Of a stretch of 64,000 nt of DNA, positions 17,136 to 26,436 are shown in pieces; positions within the stretch are counted from its first letter, which is position 1, and every line of letters starts with the position of its first letter. The stretch is taken from contig JAJFIQ010000019.1 in assembly GCA_021774785.1 (NCBI GenBank), forward strand, positions 372,001-436,000, given 5' to 3'. The notes beneath the pieces are model-generated. The model worked only from the letters and a program-made list of their open reading frames with translations, searched no databases and was not told the origin of the DNA. A program made the translations under genes and the position numbers. Origin of the DNA: Emcibacter sp. GTDB lineage: Bacteria; Pseudomonadota; Alphaproteobacteria; Sphingomonadales; Emcibacteraceae.

Positions 17136-19600
17136 TGGCTTTTCGGATGAAGTGGCGGTCAAAATTCGGGGGAGAGATCGCGCTGTCATTGGTGGTCATC
17201 ATAGGCCTTATCCCGCAATTTGTACCAAATTTGATGGCTAGTGAAAACCTGTATTCCATAAATAACTTTGGTGGTATTGGACTATTGGATATGCGAACCG
17301 CGCGCTTTGCGCCGGATGGAACGATTGCTGTTGGTGTTCATTATAATAGTAATGAGACACGATATTTTTCAACTTGGCAGGCCACGCCCTGGCTTGAAAC
17401 CACATTAAGTTATACTGATGATACATCGGATATTTCTGGTATGAATAATCTGGGTGTTGACCGTTCCCTTGATGTAAAAATACGCTTATGGACCGAAGGT
17501 AATTATCGTCCACAATTGGCTGTGGGGATTCAAGATGCCCTAGGGACAGGTCGCTTTGATGCGGAATATCTTGTAGCCAGCAAAAGATATTATGACTTTG
17601 ATTTTACAATGGGTTTCGCATGGGGATATCTTGGTTCACGGGGTGGCATCGGTAATATATTTGGTGATGAAAGATCGATAACTACGTCGAGCGGTGGAAT
17701 TCGGTCGGGTAGCTACTTCTCAGGTAGTGAAATGTCTTTCTTTGCCGGGGCAGAATACCGTACGTTCATAAAGGATTTAAGTTTCAAGATTGAATATAGC
17801 GGTGTTGATACGACTAAATTAGAAGGCTTTTCCCACCTTAAGCGAGAAACTGCTTTTAATTTTGGAATGAATTATAAACCCACATCATGGGTGGATCTGG
17901 CCGTTGGTTTTGATCATGGAGATCGTTTTGGTGTCCGCCTGACATTAAAGCAAAACCTTCATAAGTTGAAATTCAGAAAATGGTTAAGCGGCACCGAACC
18001 TGCGCCACTAATAGAAAGACGCAAGTCTGAAGTATCAAAGAATGTCCTGCCGATAATATCTTCATCCCTTATAAGTAATGACAGGGTATTTGATCGCTTG
18101 CGTCATCTTGGCGTTAAGGTAATTGGAATTGAACAGAAACAGGGAACGACAGTTTTCAGGGTCCAAACCCAAGGGAAAGCAGGAACCAACCACATGGTTC
18201 TTTTGGGTGCATTGTTGGAAAGCTCTGACAGGGTAACACTCTATATTCATAATTCAAGTCAGGGGAAGGCCCAGAAGTATGACGCGGCAAAAGTAGACAT
18301 GATTGGTAAATCTGCAATAGAAAAATTCAGGAATACGGCAGTTTACCTAAGAGAAAAAACTACCAATGATATAGATTCTGTCACCAAACTGAGAACGGCG
18401 CAGTCAGCATATGAAAATATGTCAGACGTAAAATTATCACCTATTTCAATAGTACTTGATAAACAAACCGTAACTGTAAAAAAAGAAACAGGGCCTTTTT
18501 TCTCGGAAGTTAAAAATATTGGCCGGACGGCTCGTATTCTGACACGTGAAATGCCCGATAATGTAGAAGAATTTGTCATTATATCTGAAAAGAACGGGGC
18601 AGAGATATCCCAGGTTTCTCTATTACGGCAAGATTTGGAAAAAGCTAATAATTACCAGAGTAGCCCGGAAGAAATCTGGATTAACAGTGAAATTGTTACT
18701 CCAACATTAGACCCCACACCGGATCCGGATATTTATCAGCCACAGTCAGGACTGCAATTTGATTGGGGATTTAAGCCACATCTTCTAACTCATTTTGGCG
18801 GCAATGAGGATGGACGGTTTCGAGCGGATCTTTATGCAAATTTATTTGGTTCCGTACAGCTGTCACGGCAATTGAAGTTATCTGCGGAACTTAAACAATA
18901 TATTGTTGGAGATATTGATAAAATTCCACAGAACTTGAGGCCAGATATTCCAAAGGCCCGAAGTGATATTTCCCGTTATGCCAGTGAAGGGCGAACCGCC
19001 ATAGAGCGTGTGCAGCTTGATTATACAACACAAATTGACAGAAATATTTACGCTCGGCTAACGGGTGGGTTATTGGAGAGCATGTATGGCGGCATAGGTG
19101 CTGAACTGCTTTATCATCCTTATGAAAATAATTTTGCCTTTGGTGTGGATGTGAATTGGGTAAAGCAAAGGGATTTCGACCAGTTGTTTTCTTTCCGAGA
19201 TTATGACGTCTTAACTGGTCATGCGACATTTTATTTGGAGAATACTACTTATAATATTACCAGTAAATTGAGTGCCGGGCGCTATCTTGCGGGTGATTAT
19301 GGGGCCACTTTTGATGTATCAAGAAGATTTTCTAATGGTATACGCATCGGCGTTTGGGCTACGGTCACGGATATGTCGTCCGAAGAATTTGGCGATGGCA
19401 GCTTTGACAAGGGAATATACCTGACTATGCCGCTGGAAATTTTCTGGGTTAAACCCACTCAGGAAAAAATGCGGTATAATTTTAGAAGTCTTGGTAAAAA
19501 TGGTGGGCAGAAGATGGATAGGGGATATGACCTGTATGATATATTGTCCTCCGGCCGCAAAAATAGACTCGCCAACGATTGGTATGAACTTCTGGACTAA
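17135..19600 (+). CDS. YjbH domain-containing exopolysaccharide outer membrane protein
   Basis: An 821-residue protein with a signal peptide (about 12-33) and two beta-strand-rich regions separated by a mixed segment (about 290-500). The N-terminal part carries the YjbH hallmark NNFGGIGLLDMRTARFAPDG and ATPWLETTLSYT, and the C-terminal part contains repeated barrel-like strands. E. coli YjbH (about 700 residues) belongs to the yjbEFGH exopolysaccharide operon and is predicted to sit in the outer membrane. The GTG at 17135 shares its first base with the upstream TAG; an ATG at 17147 is the alternative start. It likely works with the SLBB protein as a secretion pair. Confidence 0.85.
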   Translation: MAFRMKWRSKFGGEIALSLVVIIGLIPQFVPNLMASENLYSINNFGGIGLLDMRTARFAPDGTIAVGVHYNSNETRYFSTWQATPWLETTLSYTDDTSDISGMNNLGVDRSLDVKIRLWTEGNYRPQLAVGIQDALGTGRFDAEYLVASKRYYDFDFTMGFAWGYLGSRGGIGNIFGDERSITTSSGGIRSGSYFSGSEMSFFAGAEYRTFIKDLSFKIEYSGVDTTKLEGFSHLKRETAFNFGMNYKPTSWVDLAVGFDHGDRFGVRLTLKQNLHKLKFRKWLSGTEPAPLIERRKSEVSKNVLPIISSSLISNDRVFDRLRHLGVKVIGIEQKQGTTVFRVQTQGKAGTNHMVLLGALLESSDRVTLYIHNSSQGKAQKYDAAKVDMIGKSAIEKFRNTAVYLREKTTNDIDSVTKLRTAQSAYENMSDVKLSPISIVLDKQTVTVKKETGPFFSEVKNIGRTARILTREMPDNVEEFVIISEKNGAEISQVSLLRQDLEKANNYQSSPEEIWINSEIVTPTLDPTPDPDIYQPQSGLQFDWGFKPHLLTHFGGNEDGRFRADLYANLFGSVQLSRQLKLSAELKQYIVGDIDKIPQNLRPDIPKARSDISRYASEGRTAIERVQLDYTTQIDRNIYARLTGGLLESMYGGIGAELLYHPYENNFAFGVDVNWVKQRDFDQLFSFRDYDVLTGHATFYLENTTYNITSKLSAGRYLAGDYGATFDVSRRFSNGIRIGVWATVTDMSSEEFGDGSFDKGIYLTMPLEIFWVKPTQEKMRYNFRSLGKNGGQKMDRGYDLYDILSSGRKNRLANDWYELLD

Positions 19601-19693
19601 TTTTGATTATGTGGTTTTTTTAATTATTTCATAATAAAAAATACTGTATAGAAACAAGAATGAATTTAATCTTAGAAAGAATCCGGGGAAAAT

Positions 19694-20983
19694 ATGACTG
19701 ATATTGCCTTTAAACCTGATAGCCGCATTGTCGTTGTTGGGCTGGGATATGTTGGATTGCCATTGGCTGTGGCAATGGCAAAAAAGTTTAATGTGGTTGG
19801 TTTTGATATTAGCGAAGACCGCATCAAAGAACTGAAAGACGGCTTTGATAGAACCGATGAAATTGATAGGGAAAGGTTGGTAGCCAGTACAATTACACTG
19901 ACCACTAACCCCGCAGATATTAAAGATGCCGCTGTATATATTGTTACTGTTCCAACACCGGTGAAGGCTGATAGTAGCCCGGATCTTGGCCCTATCGAAT
20001 CTTCATGCGAACTCTTGGGGCCATTGATGCCAAAAGGCGCGATTGTTGTCTTTGAAAGTACTGTATATCCGGGTGTTACGGAAGAACTTTGTGGGCCGGT
20101 TTTGGAAAGCAAATCAGGCCTTAAATGCGGGAAAGATTTCTTTCTCGGCTATTCACCCGAAAGAATTAACCCCGGCGACCGGGAACATACCGTAGATAAA
20201 ATTACAAAAGTCATTGCCGGCCAGACACCTGAAGTGACAGATGTACTAGCGGCCCTTTACGGTGCTGTGACTAGTGGCGGAACCTTTGCTGCGGCAAGTA
20301 TTCGTGCTGCTGAAGCTGCAAAAGTGATTGAGAATTCCCAGCGCGACATTAATATTGCCTTTATTAATGAAATCACCATGATTTTTCAGAAGCTTGGCAT
20401 CTCGGTCTATGATGTATTGGAAGCGGCGGGTACCAAATGGAATTTTCTGAATTTCACGCCGGGACTGGTGGGGGGGCATTGTATTGGTGTTGATCCATTT
20501 TATTTGGCAGAACGGGCGAGACAGATAAATCATGACCCCCGTATAATTCTTTCTGGTCGTGCTATTAATGATGGTATGGCGGATTTTGTTGCGGAGCGGG
20601 TTTGTGCACAATTATCTGGTGCCGGTAAAATTCTGGTTCTTGGGCTGACTTTTAAGGAAAACTGTCCTGACCTGCGCAATACCAAAGCGACCGACCTAAT
20701 TCAGGGTTTACGTCGTCGGGGCTTTTCTGTTGATGTTCATGATGCGGCTGCGGACCCTGTGGAGGCCAAGAGTTTTTATAATATTGACTTGGTACCGTCA
20801 CTTGATAATCTGGAAGATCACGCCTACGCTGCGGTAATTGGCGTAGTGTCACATGATGAGTATAAAAATATTGCCGGCGCTGATTTTGAACGATTGCTGG
20901 AGACTGGTGGACTGATTGCTGATGTTAAAGCAATGTGGCGTGATCTAGACAAACCGAAACATCTACGTAAGTGGCAACTTTAA
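19694..20983 (+). CDS. UDP-N-acetylhexosamine/UDP-sugar 6-dehydrogenase (WbpA/TviB type)
   Basis: A 429-residue NAD-dependent dehydrogenase that oxidises C6 of a nucleotide sugar to a uronic acid. It shows the Rossmann motif GLGYVGLPLA at about 15-24, FESTVYPGVTEE in the middle, and the catalytic Cys in VGGHCIGVDPFYLA. The sequence is closer to the UDP-HexNAc dehydrogenases of Vi and O-antigen synthesis than to short UDP-glucose dehydrogenases. Its place just after the SLBB/YjbH pair suggests it supplies an acidic sugar for the same polymer. It converges with the MATE gene with a 4-base overlap of the ends. Confidence 0.88.
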   Translation: MTDIAFKPDSRIVVVGLGYVGLPLAVAMAKKFNVVGFDISEDRIKELKDGFDRTDEIDRERLVASTITLTTNPADIKDAAVYIVTVPTPVKADSSPDLGPIESSCELLGPLMPKGAIVVFESTVYPGVTEELCGPVLESKSGLKCGKDFFLGYSPERINPGDREHTVDKITKVIAGQTPEVTDVLAALYGAVTSGGTFAAASIRAAEAAKVIENSQRDINIAFINEITMIFQKLGISVYDVLEAAGTKWNFLNFTPGLVGGHCIGVDPFYLAERARQINHDPRIILSGRAINDGMADFVAERVCAQLSGAGKILVLGLTFKENCPDLRNTKATDLIQGLRRRGFSVDVHDAAADPVEAKSFYNIDLVPSLDNLEDHAYAAVIGVVSHDEYKNIAGADFERLLETGGLIADVKAMWRDLDKPKHLRKWQL

Positions 20984-22302
20984 TCAGCGGGTATAATTTT
21001 TGGATATTCAATGGCAAGTGTGATCGCCCGAATAATCAAAAATACGGAATAACTTAACCACAATCCGTGATTTCCCCACATGGGCAGAAAAAAGAACAGA
21101 GAAGCTATGTAAACGGCAGTAGAAATTACCATGCCATTTCGCATGGCTTTTCCTGCTGTGGCGCCAATGAAAATACCATCAAACTGGAAGCTCCAGATTG
21201 ATATGATCGGCAGAACAATGACCCATACCAGATACTGTCCGGCGGTTTGCCTGACGTTCGGAATATTGGTCAGTGCGTTAATGAAGTTATCACCAAAAAA
21301 CAGATATATCAGGCTGAATAATCCTGCTGTTATCAATGCCCATTTGCTTGATACAATAACCGCCTTTTGAAGTCCTTGTCGGGATTTAGCACCGATTTCC
21401 TTACCAACCATTACTTCAGCGGCTTGAGCAAAACCATCAAGGCCGTATGAAGTTACCATCTGTAGATTCATGAGGATGGCATTGGCGGCAAGTATTTCGG
21501 TACTCATATTCGCCCCTAGTATGGTAAAGGCCGCCATGGACCCGGTCAGGCACGCGGTACGAATGAATATATCCCGATTGAGGGCAAAGAGTTTGATGAA
21601 TTCTGCCTTGTCAAATAACCCCTTGCGGGTGTTGGGGCACCAAATGCTATGGCCGACCAGTTTCCTGTTATGCTGTGAAATAATGCGAAAGGCTAATATG
21701 CCGGCCAGGAATTCTGACAGTATGGTTCCTAAAGCCACCCCGTCGACGTCCATTCCTAAGCCATAAACAAATAAGAAATTTAACAGAATATTGCTGATAT
21801 TCATGAGTAACTGAATCCATAACGCTTGCTTTGCCTTATGAAGCCCCAGCAGCCAGCCCACAGCAACAAAATTCATTAACGCAAATGGGGCACCCCAGAT
21901 ACGGATCATGAAATATTCCCCGGCCAGATTTTCAACGCCTAGATCAGCTCCGGTAAGTGAAAAAATGATTTCAGCAACGGGCCGTTGCAGCAGGATAAAG
22001 AATATGCCAATAGCTATGGCACAAAGGCTGGCCCTTAAATAAATTTTTGGTATTGAGTCTATTTCACTTCTGCCACGGGCCTGTGCGGTAAATCCGGTTG
22101 TGGCCATGCGTAAAAAATTAACACTATTATATAGAATATTGATGATCATGGCGCCAAGAGCAATTGCCCCAAGGTACCGTGGGTCGGGAAGGTGGCCCAT
22201 AATATAGGCATCTACCAATCCAAGCATTGGGATGGAAATATTGGTGATGATAGCCGGAAGTGCTATTTGCCACATCATTCTGGAATGTATTTTTTCTTTC
22301 AT
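20980..22302 (-). CDS. MATE family efflux transporter (DinF-like)
   Basis: A 440-residue inner membrane protein with about 12 hydrophobic segments in two related halves. The N-terminal ALPAIITNISIPMLGLVDAYIMG matches the MATE helix 1 signature, with LDGFAQAAEVMVG in the second half, as in DinF. It is expected to export cationic or lipophilic compounds against a Na+ or H+ gradient; the substrate is unknown. It stands alone on the minus strand. Confidence 0.9.
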   Translation of the reverse strand: MKEKIHSRMMWQIALPAIITNISIPMLGLVDAYIMGHLPDPRYLGAIALGAMIINILYNSVNFLRMATTGFTAQARGRSEIDSIPKIYLRASLCAIAIGIFFILLQRPVAEIIFSLTGADLGVENLAGEYFMIRIWGAPFALMNFVAVGWLLGLHKAKQALWIQLLMNISNILLNFLFVYGLGMDVDGVALGTILSEFLAGILAFRIISQHNRKLVGHSIWCPNTRKGLFDKAEFIKLFALNRDIFIRTACLTGSMAAFTILGANMSTEILAANAILMNLQMVTSYGLDGFAQAAEVMVGKEIGAKSRQGLQKAVIVSSKWALITAGLFSLIYLFFGDNFINALTNIPNVRQTAGQYLVWVIVLPIISIWSFQFDGIFIGATAGKAMRNGMVISTAVYIASLFFFLPMWGNHGLWLSYSVFLIIRAITLAIEYPKIIPAD

Positions 22303-22547
22303 GCGGTCATCTCAGGTGACATTAATTATAAAAAAATGGCTGTATAGCTATTGGATTTTTGATAAAGATACTCATATTATCTTGCAATGATAGATAAAAA
22401 AAACATAATGTTTATCTGATAAAGCTGCTAATAATACATATATAAATTGTATATATAAGTAAACTACACTAATAAATACAAAATACTGACTATTTAGCAG
22501 CAATGAGAAGTTAATTTTTGAGTTATATTTATGACTAAGGAAATAAG

Positions 22548-24422
22548 ATGAGTGGGCAACATTCTTCGCAAATAAATGACCCGGCTATTCAGGAACTGGA
22601 TTCTGTTGTTGTACGTTTTGCGGGCGATTCTGGTGACGGTATGCAGTTAACAGGAACACAATTCTCTGTGGTTACAGCCTTAGAAGGGAGTGACCTGTCA
22701 ACCTTTCCGGATTTTCCAGCAGAAATCAGGGCACCTGTAGGCACCACTTTTGGTGTGTCGGCATTTCAGATTAATTTTGGATCGGTTGAGGTTTCGACGG
22801 CGGGCGATGAGCCGGATGTTTTGGTTATTATGAATCCTGCTGCCTTGAAGGTCAATCTGGCGAACTTGCGTACTGGCGGAATGATTATTCTGGATGAAGG
22901 GGCCTTCAATGCCAAAAACTTGAAAAAGGCCGGTTACGAAACCAATCCTTTGGATGATAACAGCCTGTCACATTATGATGTGAAGCGTATGGATATTACC
23001 AAAATGACGGTTGAGACCGTCAAGGAATTTGGTCTTGGTAATAAAGATAGCCTGCGCTGTAAGAATATGTGGACTTTGGGGTTATTACTGTGGATGTTTG
23101 GGCGGAAAAGACAGCCGATCGTTGATAGTCTGGAACAGAAGTTCTCCAATAAACCTGACATCGCCCAAGCCAATATTGCGGCATTGAATGCGGGGCACGC
23201 ATTTGGTGAAACGGCAGAGATGTCAAGTAACCTGCGCCGCTATCATGTGGAAAAATATAAAGAAGCACCGGGAACCTACCGAACTGTTAACGGCAATCAG
23301 TCTTTGTCATGGGGTATTCTTGCGGGATCGCAACTGGCGGATCTTCAGCTTGTTCTGGGGTCTTATCCGATTACGCCCGCATCCCCTCTACTGCATATAT
23401 TGTCGGGCCTGAAGGAATTCGGGGTTATAACTTTTCAGGCAGAGGATGAAATAGCAGCCATCTGCGGTGCCATTGGATCATCATTTGCGGGTTGTTTGGG
23501 CATGACCACTAGTTCAGGCCCCGGTATTGCTTTGAAAACAGAAGCAATCGGACTTGCCATTACCACTGAACTACCATTGATTATTGTTGATATTCAACGG
23601 GCGGGGCCTTCAACTGGCCTGCCCACAAAAACGGAACAGTCCGATCTGTATCAGGCCGTTTGGGGGCGGAACGGGGATGCACCCATTGTCGTACTTTCCG
23701 TATCCAATTCCACCGATGGCTTTGATGTGGGCATAGAAGCCGTACGCATTGCGACAAAATATATGACACCGGTGATGATTTTGTCGGATGGTTATATCGC
23801 TAATGCTTCCGAACCCTGGAAGATACCGGATATAAATGACTATGAACCATTCCCGGCGAAATTTCATAAGGAGACTGAAGGTTTTCATCCGTCATTACGT
23901 GACCCTGAAACATTGGCTCGGGTCTGGGCAAAACCCGGAACTGAGGGTTTGATGCATCGTATTGGTGGTATTGAGAAGGACCATGACAGTGGCCATATTT
24001 CCTATGATGCGGCTAATCATCAAAAAATGACCAATGTCCGCAAAGCCAAGATTGATAATATTGCAAATGATATGCCGCTTCAGGAAGTATCCCAAGGTGA
24101 ATCAGGCGGCAAGCTTGCTGTTGTTGGTTGGGGTTCCACATATGGGGCAATTCATCAGGCGGTAAAAAGGAAACGAAAAGAAGGTATGGATGTATCCCAT
24201 ATTCATTTACGCCATATTTGGCCTTTGCCGAGAAATTTGGGTGAGTTGTTGAACTCTTATGACAAGGTGATTGTTGCGGAAATGAATGTGGGACAGTTGA
24301 ATACACTGTTGCGCAGTCAATATTTGCTGGATACGGATCTTTTGTCAAAAGTATCAGGGCAACCCTTCAAAATTTCTGAGATTACCGATGCCATTGTTAA
24401 GAATTTGGGAGACGCCAAATGA
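22548..24422 (+). CDS. korA: 2-oxoacid:ferredoxin oxidoreductase, fused gamma/alpha subunit
   Basis: A 624-residue subunit. The N-terminal gamma domain (about 18-210) begins VVRFAGDSGDGMQLTG. The alpha (pyrimidine-binding) domain (about 240-420) has GSYPITPASPLLH and TTSSGPGIALKTEA, and a transketolase C-like domain follows, with WGSTYGAI and VAEMNVGQL. It is most like 2-oxoglutarate:ferredoxin oxidoreductase KorA, which makes succinyl-CoA or, in reverse, fixes CO2. It overlaps korB by 4 bases (ATGA). The 245-base AT-rich upstream gap probably contains its promoter. Confidence 0.92.
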   Translation: MSGQHSSQINDPAIQELDSVVVRFAGDSGDGMQLTGTQFSVVTALEGSDLSTFPDFPAEIRAPVGTTFGVSAFQINFGSVEVSTAGDEPDVLVIMNPAALKVNLANLRTGGMIILDEGAFNAKNLKKAGYETNPLDDNSLSHYDVKRMDITKMTVETVKEFGLGNKDSLRCKNMWTLGLLLWMFGRKRQPIVDSLEQKFSNKPDIAQANIAALNAGHAFGETAEMSSNLRRYHVEKYKEAPGTYRTVNGNQSLSWGILAGSQLADLQLVLGSYPITPASPLLHILSGLKEFGVITFQAEDEIAAICGAIGSSFAGCLGMTTSSGPGIALKTEAIGLAITTELPLIIVDIQRAGPSTGLPTKTEQSDLYQAVWGRNGDAPIVVLSVSNSTDGFDVGIEAVRIATKYMTPVMILSDGYIANASEPWKIPDINDYEPFPAKFHKETEGFHPSLRDPETLARVWAKPGTEGLMHRIGGIEKDHDSGHISYDAANHQKMTNVRKAKIDNIANDMPLQEVSQGESGGKLAVVGWGSTYGAIHQAVKRKRKEGMDVSHIHLRHIWPLPRNLGELLNSYDKVIVAEMNVGQLNTLLRSQYLLDTDLLSKVSGQPFKISEITDAIVKNLGDAK

Positions 24423-25441
24423 ATAAGCAGGTTGAGATAAAAAAAGCATCGCCAAAAGATTTTGAAACCGACCAGGAAGTGCGCTGGTGCCCTGGATGTG
24501 GCGATTATGCTATCCTCAAGGGTGTGCAGATGGCTTTGGCCAACACGGGCTCAACGCCTGAGAATACGGTATTTGTTTCCGGTATTGGTTGTTCTTCCCG
24601 TTTTCCTTATTATGTGTCTACTTATGGTTTTCATACTATTCATGGACGAGCACCGGGCTTTGCTACAGGCATTAAGCTGGCTAATCCAGAACTTGAAGTA
24701 TGGCTGGTAACGGGTGATGGTGACGGATTAAGTATTGGTGGCAACCATATGCTGCATGTTTTACGCCGCAATTTGAATATTCAGATCATGCTGTTTAATA
24801 ACGAGATTTATGGACTGACCAAAGGGCAATACTCACCGACGTCCAAGCCGGGACTGAAAACGCCCTCAACCCCTATGGGGTCTGTTGATGCCCCCTTATC
24901 GCCTTGCGTCTTTGCGTTGGGTGCTGGTGCTCGATTTGTGGCGCGTGGTATTGATACATCCCTTAAAGAGCTTCCCGGGACATTGGCGCGGGCTAAAGAG
25001 CATGTGGGTGCGTCTTTTGTTGAAATATTTCAGAATTGTATCGTCTATAACGATAATGTTTTCGGGGAATTCACGGCGAAAAAGACTGCCAAGGATACCC
25101 AGCTTCACGTCAAGCATGGCGAAAAGATGATCTTTGGTAAAGAGGTCCAGAAGGGACTTCGTTTTAATAGTGAAAAATTTGGGCTTGAAGTTGTAACCAT
25201 TGGTGAGGAAGGCATCACAGAGGATGATATTTTGGTCCATGATGAAACTAATCGCCATATGGCCTTTATGTTATGTGAGCTTGAGACACCAGATTTCCCG
25301 GTAATCTGTGGCGTGATATACTGTAATCCTGCTGAAAGTTACGAAAGTTCAGTACATTATCAGGTTGAGCAGGCGAAACAGAATAAAAAGGCTGATTTTA
25401 ATGCCTTGTTACATTCTGGCCGTACGTGGGTTGTGGATTAA
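24419..25441 (+). CDS. korB: 2-oxoacid:ferredoxin oxidoreductase, beta subunit
   Basis: A 340-residue thiamine diphosphate-binding subunit. Fe-S ligand Cys candidates are in RWCPGCGDYA, GIGCSSRFP and FQNCIVYND. The ThDP/Mg motif is GDGDGLSIGGNH followed by NNEIYGLTKGQYSPTS. No ferredoxin-like (delta) domain or gene is present nearby, so this is the two-subunit type that passes electrons to a separate ferredoxin. A strong terminator follows at 25466-25497. Confidence 0.93.
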   Translation: MNKQVEIKKASPKDFETDQEVRWCPGCGDYAILKGVQMALANTGSTPENTVFVSGIGCSSRFPYYVSTYGFHTIHGRAPGFATGIKLANPELEVWLVTGDGDGLSIGGNHMLHVLRRNLNIQIMLFNNEIYGLTKGQYSPTSKPGLKTPSTPMGSVDAPLSPCVFALGAGARFVARGIDTSLKELPGTLARAKEHVGASFVEIFQNCIVYNDNVFGEFTAKKTAKDTQLHVKHGEKMIFGKEVQKGLRFNSEKFGLEVVTIGEEGITEDDILVHDETNRHMAFMLCELETPDFPVICGVIYCNPAESYESSVHYQVEQAKQNKKADFNALLHSGRTWVVD

Positions 25442-25465
25442 CGGTTTCTCAAAAATTGACTTCTT

Positions 25466-25497
25466 AAATGCGCCGTTTCAAACCGGCGCATTTTTTT
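25466..25497 (+). terminator. intrinsic terminator after korB
   Basis: AAATGCGCCG at 25466-25475 pairs with CGGCGCATTT at 25484-25493 around an 8-base loop, and T residues continue to 25497. This is a clear Rho-independent terminator for the korAB operon. Confidence 0.9.
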
Positions 25498-25555
25498 ATG
25501 CAGGATTTTACTATACACTGCGTATAATATATCAGAACAGTTTGTAAAGGGCCTG

Positions 25556-26140
25556 ATGAAGCTGAACAGGGCAGAAAATATACCGGACGAGCAGTTGATG
25601 CTCCGTACAGGCGAAGGGGACAGAACCGCTTATAAATTACTGGTGGATCGGCATCTCAGAATATTTCTTAGCTTTGCAGCCCGTGTGGTTGGTGACAGAG
25701 CAGAGGCAGAAGACATTTTGCAGGAGGCCTTCATCAGGGTCTGGAAAAATGCTGCCAAATGGGATCAGGGCCGTAAAACTCGTTTCACGACATGGTTTTA
25801 CCGGGTCGTTATGAATTTATGTATAGATGTGAAGCGAAAACGTAAGCCGACCATAGAGCTTGATGAAGCTTTTGAAGTATTTTCTGGAGCAGCCAAACCG
25901 GATGAGTATATGAGTGATAAACAAATGGCCCAAATGATTGCTAAAGCTTTGGTGCAATTGCCGGAAAGACAAAGGATAGCCATGACCTTATGTTATTTGC
26001 AAAGTCTAGGGAATATGGAAGCAGCAGAAATTATGGGGGTCAGCACAGGTGCTATAGAGTCCTTGCTCGTGAGGGGTCGAAAAAAAATGGCCGAAATACT
26101 GAAGGCCCAAAGGCAAGAGTTTCTGAAGGAGACGATGTAA
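25556..26140 (+). CDS. ECF-type RNA polymerase sigma factor
   Basis: A 194-residue sigma-70 family protein of ECF type. Region 2 (about 24-95) has EAEDILQEAFIRVWKNA and TWFYRVVMNLCIDVKRKRK. Region 4 (about 125-185) has LPERQRIAMTLCYLQSLGNMEAAEIMGVSTGAIESLL-type helix-turn-helix features. The ATG at 25556 follows AAAGGG with good spacing. It overlaps the next small membrane protein in a TAATG arrangement and is followed by a CnrX/CpxP-like periplasmic protein, so it is probably held by an anti-sigma factor until an envelope or metal signal arrives. Confidence 0.92.
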   Translation: MKLNRAENIPDEQLMLRTGEGDRTAYKLLVDRHLRIFLSFAARVVGDRAEAEDILQEAFIRVWKNAAKWDQGRKTRFTTWFYRVVMNLCIDVKRKRKPTIELDEAFEVFSGAAKPDEYMSDKQMAQMIAKALVQLPERQRIAMTLCYLQSLGNMEAAEIMGVSTGAIESLLVRGRKKMAEILKAQRQEFLKETM

Positions 26141-26436
26141 TGAATGATAAAACCCTTGATGATTATCTGCAGGCCTATAAATCGCAGACTGATCACTCAC
26201 CGTCACGGAAACTGATGGTTAACATTCTTACTATTCCCTGCCAGAGTAGGTCAATCGCCATCCAGCCATGGAATTGGTTCGATTTAATGGTACCTAAAGC
26301 TGTTGGATGGGCATTGACATGTTGTCTCGGTATTTATCTTGGACTTTCTTCACCTGAAATGGTGAACAACTCAATGGATGAGGATTATTATATGTATGAC
26401 CAGGCACAAATAATGTTTTCCGAGGATATAGAATAA
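26140..26436 (+). CDS. small single-pass membrane protein, probable anti-sigma factor
   Basis: A 98-residue protein with a charged N-terminal cytoplasmic segment, one transmembrane helix (about 54-73, with a CC pair) and a short acidic tail. The ATG shares its A with the sigma factor stop (TAATG). No conserved zinc motif is seen. Size, topology and position match CnrY-like anti-sigma factors, which are poorly conserved in sequence; the role is inferred from the triad. It abuts the sensor gene (last base of the stop at 26436 is the first base of the next start). Confidence 0.65.
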   Translation: MNDKTLDDYLQAYKSQTDHSPSRKLMVNILTIPCQSRSIAIQPWNWFDLMVPKAVGWALTCCLGIYLGLSSPEMVNNSMDEDYYMYDQAQIMFSEDIE

